This document shows positions 35,312 to 43,338 of a stretch of 64,000 nucleotides of DNA, one piece after another. The translations under genes were made by a program, and so were the position numbers. Below the pieces are notes generated by a model. The model ran no database searches. It was given only the letters and a program-made list of their open reading frames with translations, and was not told the DNA's origin. Positions within the stretch are counted from its first letter, which is position 1; the number at the start of each line of letters is the position of its first letter. The DNA lies in NCBI GenBank assembly GCA_029258825.1, contig JAPDKA010000003.1, positions 130,065-194,064 on the forward strand, in the 5' to 3' direction. The stretch comes from an archaeon. Lineage in GTDB: Archaea > Nanobdellota > Nanobdellia > Pacearchaeales > JAPDKA01.

Positions 35312-36355
35312 ATGAAAAAAACAATTCAAAAGAATACAAGCATAAACAAAAAAGCTGCTGGTCTTGTTCAAGCTACAATAATAAGCTTAATCATTCTTGT
35401 AGTTGGTGCTGCCGTCATATTAATTTTTTTACATTATTTTCCTTTTACCCAGATTGTAGATAAAGAAGCATGTCACAACTCAGTAATTTTAAGAAGTCAA
35501 AAACTTGGAGAAATGCTAGTTCCTCTTAAATGTAAAACACAATACATAACAATAGACACAAGCGATGAAGAAAAAATAAAGCGCATTATTGCAGATGCAA
35601 TGTACGATTGTTGGTGGATGTTGGGAGAGGGAAGATATGATTTCTTTCCAGAAAAAGAAAGTGTAAACTTTGGCTTGCACAAATTAGAAAGTAGTTGTGT
35701 TATATGTAGTGTAATAAAATTTAGTGATAAAGTCAAAAAAGAAAATCTGAACATAAATATAGTCGAATATTTAAATAACCATATAATACCTGGAAAGAAT
35801 ATAACATATGTTCAATATTTTTCTAACTCAAATGAAACTATAAGACCGGCTGATCTAAAATTAGCCCCAACTATTAGCACATCTAAAGATTATGCCATAG
35901 TATTTATGGGTGTAAAAAGTCCCGAACTATGGGAACCTGTAGTCAAGGATCTAGGAATATTAGTTGGAGGTGCCTTTTTATTTGGAGCGTCTTCTGGAGC
36001 AGCTACAGGAAGCTTAACTAAAGGGATTGTAGGTGGTTTTAGAGGGGTAGGAAAGCTTATTCAATTTCTTAAACCAATAAAAACGATATCAACTCAAGGA
36101 ATTATGATAACAGAAACCGGAGCCCGAATACCATTAGCAGAAACTACAATGACTGTAGCATCGAAAGCAGGGATAACGGCTTTAGTAGCATTAGGAATTA
36201 CAATGATAGCTCAAACCGGGGTAACAATATGGAATCAACAAATAGCTGCTACTTACTGTGATGGCTCTAAAAAAGGTTGTTTCAGTTTAATACTTACACC
36301 TCTAGAAGCAAGTAATATAACTAAATATTGTACAAGCATAGAAAGCATTCCATAA
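35312..36355 (+). CDS. membrane protein of the pilin/transglycosylase cluster
   Basis: The 347-residue product begins with a basic stretch ending KKAAG, then LVQATIIS and a helix to about residue 45, so the start is prepilin-like. The middle 180 residues are outer, with six Cys, including a CVIC pair. Two Gly/Ala-rich hydrophobic segments (about 228-265 and 295-320) resemble the self-inserting segments of pore-forming or membrane-active proteins. The end has four Cys. I start at ATG 35312, six bases after the previous stop. Family not recognised. Last gene of the cluster; tRNA-Val follows on the other strand. Confidence 0.75.
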   Translation: MKKTIQKNTSINKKAAGLVQATIISLIILVVGAAVILIFLHYFPFTQIVDKEACHNSVILRSQKLGEMLVPLKCKTQYITIDTSDEEKIKRIIADAMYDCWWMLGEGRYDFFPEKESVNFGLHKLESSCVICSVIKFSDKVKKENLNINIVEYLNNHIIPGKNITYVQYFSNSNETIRPADLKLAPTISTSKDYAIVFMGVKSPELWEPVVKDLGILVGGAFLFGASSGAATGSLTKGIVGGFRGVGKLIQFLKPIKTISTQGIMITETGARIPLAETTMTVASKAGITALVALGITMIAQTGVTIWNQQIAATYCDGSKKGCFSLILTPLEASNITKYCTSIESIP

Positions 36356-36397
36356 CGCATTTAAAAAATCAGCATTTCTCAAAAAGTAAAGAGTGAG

Positions 36398-36470
36398 TGG
36401 GCCCGCCAGGATTCGAACCTGGGATCTTCGCCGCGTAAGGGCGACGTCTTAACCACTAGACCACGGGCCC
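36398..36470 (-). tRNA. tRNA-Val (anticodon TAC)
   Basis: On the minus strand the acceptor GGGCCCG pairs with CGGGCCC, discriminator A. The anticodon stem TCGCC/GGCGA encloses CTTACGC, giving TAC. The T arm is CCAGG-TTCGAAT-CCTGG. It lies 41 bases after the end of the GGDEF gene on the same strand. Confidence 0.96.
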
Positions 36471-36511
36471 AACACTAATAACATAACTAAAGTAGTTTTA
36501 AAATTTTTTCT

Positions 36512-37363
36512 TTAGAATTTTTCCGCAACCACACAGTTTTTGCCATTTCTTTTTGCTTCATACAATGCCCTATCTGCTTCGCTAACCATTATGTAAAAAT
36601 GCTCTTTTGTATTGAAAAAAGCGATTCCGAGCGATGCTGTTATTGGTGTAAGCAATGAAATCTTCTTTCTTAATTGTTCAGCAAAATTTTTAGCTGCATC
36701 GAAACTTGTTTTCTCTATGAGTATACAAAATTCTTCTCCACCATACCTGCATGCCATCGCATTAATAGGCAGTAATTGCGTAATTATTTCACCAACAGCT
36801 TTTAATAATTTATCTCCAGCCTGATGTCCATGTGTATCGTTGTAAAGTTTAAAATTATCAAGATCAAGCATAATAATGCATAATGGATAATTATCCTGCT
36901 TAGAGATATTTTTTAGAATACCCATAAAGTATGATTTGTTATATAAACCTGTAAGACTATCTATAGTAGCATATTGTCTAAATTGGGCGAGTTTTTTTGA
37001 GTAATTGTAAAGTTTTTGTATAAAGGCCAAAGTAACATCAAGATGTAAAACTGTCGTGTGTTTTGTAAGTAAAAAGCAAAATTTGCCGATATCAAGCTGT
37101 CTTATCAAGAATTGCTTTCCCTTAACTTCGACTGTGTTATTAGATTTCGTAACAGCATAAAACATCTCGCTTTTGCTTTTCTGGTTAAGAATAATGCTAA
37201 AATCTTCTGAAACAAACAAAGCATTAGAAAATTTGAATATTTTGCATAATAACAATAATGCATGCTTAATGAATTGTTGAGGACTACTGCTAGGCTCAAG
37301 CTTCAAAATAAAATCTGACAAAATATCTAAGCGATCTTTTTCATCAGCATTAGTTTCAAGCAT
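36512..37363 (-). CDS. GGDEF-domain protein, putative diguanylate cyclase
   Basis: The 283-residue product (start ATG 37363) has an N-terminal GAF-like sensor part (about 1-125) and a full GGDEF domain (130-283). The active-site loop reads GGEEF (208-212), a functional variant; the metal Asp167 (MLDLDNFK) and NDTHGHQAGD are kept. The inhibitory RxxD site before the loop is missing. It should make cyclic di-GMP from GTP. There is no EAL or HD-GYP partner in the window. A TTTAAATTT box about 23 bases before 37363 supports this start over 37381. GGDEF proteins are rare in archaea. Confidence 0.9.
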   Translation of the reverse strand: MLETNADEKDRLDILSDFILKLEPSSSPQQFIKHALLLLCKIFKFSNALFVSEDFSIILNQKSKSEMFYAVTKSNNTVEVKGKQFLIRQLDIGKFCFLLTKHTTVLHLDVTLAFIQKLYNYSKKLAQFRQYATIDSLTGLYNKSYFMGILKNISKQDNYPLCIIMLDLDNFKLYNDTHGHQAGDKLLKAVGEIITQLLPINAMACRYGGEEFCILIEKTSFDAAKNFAEQLRKKISLLTPITASLGIAFFNTKEHFYIMVSEADRALYEAKRNGKNCVVAEKF

Positions 37364-37456
37364 AAAAAAGTACAAAAGCATAAATTTAAATTTTTTATTT
37401 TACACGCGAGGAGATAACAAAACATTTTTAATTTATGTAAATTTTAGATTAATTGA

Positions 37457-38065
37457 ATGCTACTGAGCATCGAAACCTCAATGAAAGAAATTTTAGAAGT
37501 AATGCAGACAAATATCTTTGTTAATGTTATGCTATACACCCTACTCGTATTTATTTATGCATTATTCGTATGGAAATTCTACAAATTTATGGCTAGAAAA
37601 AACATACTCAAGCTTGAACTTAGCGAATATGCAACAGCTGGACAAAAATTTCTTGCAGGAATGTTATTTTTTATTCAGTATATTGTAGTAATGCCTTTAA
37701 TCGTATTTTTTTGGTTTAGCGTGCTGTCACTTATATTGCTTATATTAGCAAAAGGGCAAGCAATGGAACAAGTATTGTTTATTTCAGCTGTATTCATAGC
37801 AGCAACAAGAATAAGCGCATACTTAAGTGAAGATTTAGCAAGAGAGATAGCAAAAATACTGCCTCTAACGGTACTAGGCGTGTTTGCATTAAATCCAAAT
37901 ACATTTGCAATGCCATTAACAGAAAAATTAAAAGATATAATTATATTTTTTCCAAATATTAAAAATTATCTTTTATTCATTTTTTGTGTAGAAGTATTTT
38001 TCCGCCTTGTCAATTCTGTTGTTGAAGAAAGAGAAGAGTTTGAAGAAAGCATAGAATATGAATAA
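37457..38065 (+). CDS. polytopic membrane protein, unknown function
   Basis: The 202-residue product has about five transmembrane helices (near 20-42, 65-100, 105-122, 135-152, 165-190), a basic loop after the first (FYKFMARKN) and an acidic C-terminal tail (EEREEFEES). No transporter or enzyme motif is apparent. ATG 37457 follows an ATTTTTAATTTA box by about 30 bases; ATG 37481 is also possible. It stands alone between two minus-strand tRNA genes. A small conductance channel is one guess, not supported by motifs. Confidence 0.72.
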   Translation: MLLSIETSMKEILEVMQTNIFVNVMLYTLLVFIYALFVWKFYKFMARKNILKLELSEYATAGQKFLAGMLFFIQYIVVMPLIVFFWFSVLSLILLILAKGQAMEQVLFISAVFIAATRISAYLSEDLAREIAKILPLTVLGVFALNPNTFAMPLTEKLKDIIIFFPNIKNYLLFIFCVEVFFRLVNSVVEEREEFEESIEYE

Positions 38066-38074
38066 AAAGTAAAA

Positions 38075-38146
38075 AGCCTCGGGAGGGATTCGAACCCTCG
38101 ACCTGCCGGTTACAAACCGGCTGCTCTACCGCTGAGCTACCGAGGC
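38075..38146 (-). tRNA. tRNA-Thr (anticodon TGT)
   Basis: On the minus strand GCCTCGG pairs with CCGAGGC (discriminator T). The anticodon stem GCCGG/CCGGC encloses TTTGTAA, giving TGT. The T arm is GAGGG-TTCGAAT-CCCTC. It lies 56 bases after the eS1 gene on the same strand. Confidence 0.96.
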
Positions 38147-38202
38147 AAAACATTTTTAGTATAGAAGTAATGCTTAAAAAATTTTTCTTTGTTTTACTGT
38201 TT

Positions 38203-38733
38203 TTATTTTTTCTCTACAACAGCCATCCTAATTTCACACACGCTTAATGGGTATATCTTCTTCAATATTTTAATCATTTCTTTTTGCAAGTTATACATTA
38301 TTATATCTTCAAACAATTCTTTTCGTGATTTATTTTTTGCGTATTGTACAATAAATTCTCTGGCTGTATTACGTAAAGATCTTAACAAGGAGCGTGGCAC
38401 TTTTTTTCTTGTAACCAGCAATGGTTTAATTCTAACTTTAACCTTGTCCTTTGTTTCTGTAACAAAAGAATCTTCGGCATAACTTGTACCTTTTCTAACA
38501 AGACGTCTAACATATGTTTGAATTAACCTAAAATAAAAAATCTTTCCAAACAATTTAGAATTTTTCATTATTACTTTATATTTCGCTTCAGCAACCTTTC
38601 CTTTTAAGAATCTCGTTAGATCTAACAAAATAACCTTATCTTTTTCATTGACCTCTTCAGGGTTGTCTAGCAATATATCTACTTGCTGCGACGGAAATTC
38701 GAGTTCAACATTAAACCATTTTTTCTTTTTCAT
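38203..38733 (-). CDS. rps3ae: ribosomal protein eS1 (S3ae)
   Basis: The 176-residue protein shows the S3ae signatures KWFNVELEFP, GKIFYFRLIQTYVRRLVRKGTS and VRIKPLLVTRKKV. It is part of the small subunit platform. The ATG comes one base after the eL44 stop, in an operon reading ApgM, GINS, eL44, eS1. Usual archaeal length is about 200, so it is slightly short. Confidence 0.95.
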   Translation of the reverse strand: MKKKKWFNVELEFPSQQVDILLDNPEEVNEKDKVILLDLTRFLKGKVAEAKYKVIMKNSKLFGKIFYFRLIQTYVRRLVRKGTSYAEDSFVTETKDKVKVRIKPLLVTRKKVPRSLLRSLRNTAREFIVQYAKNKSRKELFEDIIMYNLQKEMIKILKKIYPLSVCEIRMAVVEKK

Positions 38734-38734
38734 T

Positions 38735-39046
38735 TTAAGCTACTTGAATTCTGCTGGTTCTCTTTCCTTTTTTTTGCAATGTACTTTTACCACAAACAGT
38801 ACAGGTATATACAAGATTTGTCTTTTTAGTACTTTTCGTTTTTCTCTTAAACTGACTCACTGGGGGCTTAGATCCCCACTTACCAAGATTTCCTTTACCC
38901 CTTCCTAGACCACGTTTTCTTGCTCTAACTATACTACCACGTTTTAATGCACCTCTTGGCCTAGCGGAGGTAATATTACTAACTTTATGCTCTGTATGCT
39001 TCTTACAATACTTACAGTACCTCACAACTTTCTTCGGAACCTTCAT
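38735..39046 (-). CDS. rpl44e: ribosomal protein eL44
   Basis: The 103-residue protein starts MKVPKKVVRYCKYCKKHTEHK and has the zinc pairs CKYC (11-14) and CTVC near 82-85, plus the RGLGRGKGNLGKWGSKPP stretch. Overlaps the GINS gene by four bases. The eS27 gene that usually follows eL44 in archaea is found instead at 30856-31044. Confidence 0.96.
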   Translation of the reverse strand: MKVPKKVVRYCKYCKKHTEHKVSNITSARPRGALKRGSIVRARKRGLGRGKGNLGKWGSKPPVSQFKRKTKSTKKTNLVYTCTVCGKSTLQKKGKRTSRIQVA

Positions 39047-39600
39047 TGCAATTGTTCTGCTTTATTTGAATTAATCAGCAACTCTGCAATCTGCTTTGGT
39101 AAATTAGCTATATCGCCGGACTTAAATGGGCCTAAGACGTTGCCAGATTCGTCCAAAAACTCTGGCACGTCCTGCGTAAAACGTATAAGGATGTTGTTTT
39201 TTAAATCTTTCTTTTCTTCTTTTCCTTCAATTATCTGCTGTATTTTAGCATTAAGAGATTCCAATTGCTTTACAACATTCTCAAAAAGTTGCCTCTCGTC
39301 TGGAAGCATATTTTCAACATCTTGTTTGCTCACTCCTGTTTTTGAAGCAACCAATGCAAGATTAAGTATTTTTTTACATCTGATGGTAAAGAGCTCGTTA
39401 ATTAGCGAGAGAGCATTATCTAGTTGTCGTCTTGTTTTTTTTATAACTTCTTCGAAGCCTTTAGCATCTTTATTGAGGATATTCTTCTTGTCTTTTATGT
39501 ATTCTGCTATATCTTGGAGAAAATTGTCTGGAAGTTTTTGAAGTTGCTGATTAAATTTCTCGATTCTTAAAGCATCATACAGGTCTTGGTAGGTGATCAT
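39043..39600 (-). CDS. GINS complex subunit (Gins51/15 type)
   Basis: The 185-residue protein (from ATG 39600) has the helical A domain (1-130) followed by a small beta B domain at the C-terminus (RFTQDVPEFLDESG, GPFKSGDIANLP). A-then-B order marks the Gins51/Gins15 type. It joins MCM and the RecJ-like GAN protein in the archaeal replication helicase. The four-base overlap with eL44 is the common archaeal arrangement. The start lies inside the end of apgM. Confidence 0.92.
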   Translation of the reverse strand: MITYQDLYDALRIEKFNQQLQKLPDNFLQDIAEYIKDKKNILNKDAKGFEEVIKKTRRQLDNALSLINELFTIRCKKILNLALVASKTGVSKQDVENMLPDERQLFENVVKQLESLNAKIQQIIEGKEEKKDLKNNILIRFTQDVPEFLDESGNVLGPFKSGDIANLPKQIAELLINSNKAEQLQ

Positions 39601-40834
39601 GTTTAGCAATATACATTAATTCACCATTATTTAATTTTAATCCTTTCTTACATGTACTTTCATTCCAATTAAATGAACATTGCTTTATCCCAGTAAAGTT
39701 GTGCCAGTTAAAATCATAAATGAGCCACACCACGCTATTTTGTGTATGGCTTCTTGTTAAGCAACTAGTAGAATGGTCTGCAGTAATAACAATCCTTATA
39801 TTCATTTTTTTAGATTTTAATTTTTGCAACAATTTAGCAATAAAATTGTCTATCTCTTCAATAGCGTGTATTTTGCCGATATCATCACCCCTATGGGCAA
39901 AGCTATCAGGACCTTTAATTTGGATGTACACATTGTTAGTTTTTAGACTATTACATATAGCATTAATTAAATTTGACGTTTGCTTCTTTACTTTCATACC
40001 AGCAAGTTTTGCAATGGCTTTTTCTACTGGCATGCCGGTTAGTATTGTCCATTCTTTGTAATGTTTCTTAAGTCTTGGAAGTTTTGTTGATGCACCTCTT
40101 GTCAATAAAACATATGAACCAAGCAACTTTATGCTTGATTGAACAACATAGTTAAGCAATTTTGCGGTAAATACAGCTTTCTCATCATTTTCATATCCTG
40201 GTAAAGGTTTTACTTTCTCTACAAATAAAGGGGTTTCGTTCGGCAATGCTTCACTTACTAACACATTTTTTTTCATAACAAACCTATAACCAGGATGGCT
40301 ATTGCTAACGTAGCGTGAAAGAATTTGTTTTGATTTGGTTTGAATTATCTCTAAAACTATCCTGTAATGTTCACTTCTATAAAATTTAAATTTGATACCA
40401 TAAGGTTTGGCGAACTCTGGTGGTTTTATTCTTGATAATTTTTTGAATATAAGATTGATTATTTTCGGTGGGATATTAACCCTAACCCTGCTTAACTCTT
40501 GCTTTGCTCTATTACGTAATTTTGCTATATTACAACGTAAGTACAATGCATTAGATTTTGGCTTAACACCTATACCGTATGCCTCAAGTACGCCTCTACC
40601 AGAATAATGGCTAATATCATAACCCAATAAACTTAGCATAGCTTCATCCGATTCTGGTGCAAATGGAAGTACTTGCAGCGTTCCATACATACCAGAATAT
40701 GCAAGCCAATTAAGGCAAGGTTTGTATGCGCGTTGTAATGGGGTTAGATAATTAGCAGTGGAAAATTCGGTAAGGCCATCTATTACGATAAATAATATTT
40801 TATTTTTATTATGTGTTTTTGCTTTAACAGCCAT
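39575..40834 (-). CDS. apgM: 2,3-bisphosphoglycerate-independent phosphoglycerate mutase, archaeal type
   Basis: Interconverts 3- and 2-phosphoglycerate. The 419-residue alkaline-phosphatase-fold enzyme has the metal site VIDG (Asp19), the family phrase TPLQRAYKP, the catalytic Ser62 in APESDEAM, GYDISHYSGRG, a second metal cluster KGPDSFAHRGDD, and TADHST. Works with PEP synthase at 14570 in lower glycolysis or gluconeogenesis. First gene of the operon with GINS, eL44 and eS1, overlapping GINS by 26 bases. Confidence 0.95.
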   Translation of the reverse strand: MAVKAKTHNKNKILFIVIDGLTEFSTANYLTPLQRAYKPCLNWLAYSGMYGTLQVLPFAPESDEAMLSLLGYDISHYSGRGVLEAYGIGVKPKSNALYLRCNIAKLRNRAKQELSRVRVNIPPKIINLIFKKLSRIKPPEFAKPYGIKFKFYRSEHYRIVLEIIQTKSKQILSRYVSNSHPGYRFVMKKNVLVSEALPNETPLFVEKVKPLPGYENDEKAVFTAKLLNYVVQSSIKLLGSYVLLTRGASTKLPRLKKHYKEWTILTGMPVEKAIAKLAGMKVKKQTSNLINAICNSLKTNNVYIQIKGPDSFAHRGDDIGKIHAIEEIDNFIAKLLQKLKSKKMNIRIVITADHSTSCLTRSHTQNSVVWLIYDFNWHNFTGIKQCSFNWNESTCKKGLKLNNGELMYIAKHDHLPRPV

Positions 40835-40961
40835 AAAGAGTAATGTTTAACCAGTATTATTAAGTTTTTTGTTTTCAATCTGTCGAAACTTAATGGTTAA
40901 AGAACACCATTTTTTGCTTAATTCTATGCTAATAAAAATGAATCTCATAAAGGATAGTTCA

Positions 40962-42098
40962 TTACTTATTTATTATACAATATTGCCTCTTTATTCGGAT
41001 TATTCGGTTATACGACTCTATTATTACACTATCAGAAATAATACCCTCATGAACAGCTTTTTCAACTTTTTGAATAATTTTTTTAATTATATATGGTTTA
41101 TTAAATGTTCTAACAAGAACAATATCATATCCTGCTAAAATTGCTAGATAGGCGGCCTCGACAACTCTTTCTAATCTTTCTTTTTTATTACCTTTTGAGC
41201 TATAATAACCAAGTCCGCTCGTATACAATTCATCAGTAATTATTAACTCATTACAGCCGAACTGTTGTCTAATAAAATTTACAACATTTTCATTTAATGG
41301 GACTGCTAACTTTCCAAAGTAAGGTACAATCACATTAGCACACATTATGGCATCAACTAAATCTCTAACAGCAATAAACGGAAAAAGATTTCTATCTTTA
41401 TCATAGTTCTTAATTAATGGTACACAATTATGGGGATCATATGCTTCAGATAATTGACCTATACCTGGAAAATGTTTTACGCATGCTAGTACACCTTGTT
41501 CTTTATATGCTTTCAAGAATTGTAAAGCAATCTCAGCCACTATAGATGGGTCTGAACTGAAACACCTTTGTTGTGATTCCATAAATCCCATATCTACAGC
41601 TAAATCAAGTACTGGAGCAAAATTTAAATTAAAACCTAAACTTCGTAAAAACTTTGCTTGTTTTACAGCATACCTGTAAACATCATCTAGACTCCACTCG
41701 CCTTTTTCAACTTTCTCTCCGATTTCCTTAGCAGAAAGATAAGGCTTTCCTCTTAAAAACTTCAACCTATCAACTAAACCTCCTTCGACATCTACAGCAA
41801 TGAATAAAGGTATAGAAGCGTAACTTTGCAATTTATTTATTAATCTTTTAACTTGTTCTGGGCTTGAAATTTGGTTCGATTTTCCGCCTTTATTATATAG
41901 AATAATCCCACCTACTCTACATCCTGAAACAAGAAATTTATATTCTTCACAAGATTGTACATCAATGTCTGAATGATAAATGTCAGTAATAATCATTTGC
42001 CCTATCATTTGCTCCAATTTCTTATTTGGTATAGTAGCAAATGCTCTAGCAGTAAAAATCCAATATATTGCCAATAACCAACGTAGTAACCTATTCAT
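40962..42098 (-). CDS. exported glycoside hydrolase family 3, NagZ-like beta-N-acetylglucosaminidase
   Basis: The 378-residue product has an N-terminal signal peptide (about 1-21). The GH3 barrel includes VDVEGGLVDR (102-111), KHFPG (208-212), the NagZ-type catalytic dyad Asp221/His223 in DPH, and the nucleophile Asp289 in IITDELY. The Asp-x-His loop is special to NagZ, which removes GlcNAc from peptidoglycan fragments. Export is unusual, since bacterial NagZ is mostly cytosolic. With the lytic transglycosylase 6 kb away, this is a second peptidoglycan-type enzyme in an organism with no peptidoglycan. Chitin or glycoprotein sugars are alternative substrates. Confidence 0.92.
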   Translation of the reverse strand: MNRLLRWLLAIYWIFTARAFATIPNKKLEQMIGQMIITDIYHSDIDVQSCEEYKFLVSGCRVGGIILYNKGGKSNQISSPEQVKRLINKLQSYASIPLFIAVDVEGGLVDRLKFLRGKPYLSAKEIGEKVEKGEWSLDDVYRYAVKQAKFLRSLGFNLNFAPVLDLAVDMGFMESQQRCFSSDPSIVAEIALQFLKAYKEQGVLACVKHFPGIGQLSEAYDPHNCVPLIKNYDKDRNLFPFIAVRDLVDAIMCANVIVPYFGKLAVPLNENVVNFIRQQFGCNELIITDELYTSGLGYYSSKGNKKERLERVVEAAYLAILAGYDIVLVRTFNKPYIIKKIIQKVEKAVHEGIISDSVIIESYNRIIRIKRQYCIINK

Positions 42099-42169
42099 TT
42101 TAATATGTTTAGATTTACTATTTTAGAATAATAATTATGAATATAAAAATTTTGCTATTTCAAAAAACA

Positions 42170-42178
42170 TTTTTAAAT
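42170..42178 (+). promoter_or_regulatory. TATA box of ftsY
   Basis: TTTTTAAAT lies about 26 bases before ATG 42200. This supports 42200 rather than 42137 as the start and makes the mRNA leaderless. Confidence 0.55.
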
Positions 42179-42199
42179 TTAAAAAATCAAGCATTATAC

Positions 42200-43336
42200 A
42201 TGTTGGGATTTTTAAAACAAAAGTTGAAAAGCTTTTTTCAAAAAAGAAAGGAAGAAGTAAAGCAGATTGAAGAAGAGATCAAAGAAGAAAAAACAAAAGA
42301 GGAAAAAATAGAAGAAAAAAAGCAGGAAGAAAAAACAAAAAAAACAGAAAAAGAAAAAGACACAAAAGAGATAATTGAAAAGAAAAAAAGCGGGGAAAAA
42401 GAAAAGGAAAAAACAATAGCGGAAATAAAACTAGAAGAAAAAGAAAAACCTAAAGAGAAAAAAAGACCTTTACTTGCTAGATTAAAATATACTAAAATAA
42501 GTGAAGAAGTTATAGATAAATGGCTCAACGAACTTGAATTAATTTTGTTGCAGAGCAATGTTGGAATTGAGGCTATAGATAAAATAAAAGAAAACGTAAA
42601 GCAACAACTTCTCGGCAAAGAAGTAGAAAAAAATAAAATTGAAGAAGAAATCAAACAAGGCTTAAAACAGGCAATCAAAGAATTATTCGCAGAGCCGTTC
42701 GATCTTGTAGAATTAATAAAAGAAAAAATCAAGCATAAAAAACCCTTTGTAATAGTTTTCTTCGGTATTAATGGGAGTGGAAAAACTACAACTATAGCAA
42801 AAATTGCAAAATTGCTTCAAGATAATGGAATTACATGTGTACTTGCAGCTAGCGATACATTTAGAGCAGCAAGTATAGAACAACTGCAAAAACATGCCGA
42901 AGCTCTAAACATAAAAATGATAAAGCATAACTATGGTGCAGATCCTGCAGCAGTAGCTTTTGATGCGATAAAACATGCGGAAACAAAAGGTAAAGATGTA
43001 GTGCTAATAGACACTGCTGGCAGAATGCATACACAAGCAAACTTGATGGAAGAAATGAAAAAAATATGCAGGGTTGCTAAACCAGATTTGCACATTTTTG
43101 TTGGAGAAGCTATAACAGGTAATGATGTTATAGAACAAGCAAAAAGGTTTAATGAACAAGTAGGTATTGACGCAATAATATTAACAAAGTTTGATGTAGA
43201 TGAAAAAGGAGGGGCTGCAATAAGTATAAGTTATATAACAGGCAAACCGATAATCTTTTTTGGAACAGGTCAAAAATATGAAGATTTAGAAAAATTTAAT
43301 GTGGAAAATTTTATAAATAAATTGTTCGAAGAATAA
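42200..43336 (+). CDS. ftsY: signal recognition particle receptor FtsY
   Basis: The 378-residue protein has a basic amphipathic start, then about 80 residues of Lys/Glu repeats (charged A domain), the helical N domain, and the GTPase G domain with GINGSGKTTT, DTFRAAS, DTAGRMHT and TKFD. It docks SRP-bound ribosomes at the membrane. The SRP RNA gene lies 2.1 kb downstream on the opposite strand. The next gene begins two bases after the stop. Confidence 0.96.
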   Translation: MLGFLKQKLKSFFQKRKEEVKQIEEEIKEEKTKEEKIEEKKQEEKTKKTEKEKDTKEIIEKKKSGEKEKEKTIAEIKLEEKEKPKEKKRPLLARLKYTKISEEVIDKWLNELELILLQSNVGIEAIDKIKENVKQQLLGKEVEKNKIEEEIKQGLKQAIKELFAEPFDLVELIKEKIKHKKPFVIVFFGINGSGKTTTIAKIAKLLQDNGITCVLAASDTFRAASIEQLQKHAEALNIKMIKHNYGADPAAVAFDAIKHAETKGKDVVLIDTAGRMHTQANLMEEMKKICRVAKPDLHIFVGEAITGNDVIEQAKRFNEQVGIDAIILTKFDVDEKGGAAISISYITGKPIIFFGTGQKYEDLEKFNVENFINKLFEE

Positions 43337-43338
43337 GT

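Noticed and set aside
36398..36470. A six- or eight-base anticodon loop in tRNA-Val
   Set aside because: Shifting the stem by one gives TCGCC/GGCGA with a normal seven-base loop CTTACGC.
40835..40961. Hidden small gene between apgM and the NagZ-like gene
   Set aside because: No frame with a plausible start, composition or RNA fold. The 127 bases look like promoter and terminator DNA.
42238..42732. Long minus-strand open frame opposite ftsY
   Set aside because: It mirrors the Lys/Glu repeats of FtsY, giving Phe/Ser-rich nonsense. It is a shadow frame.
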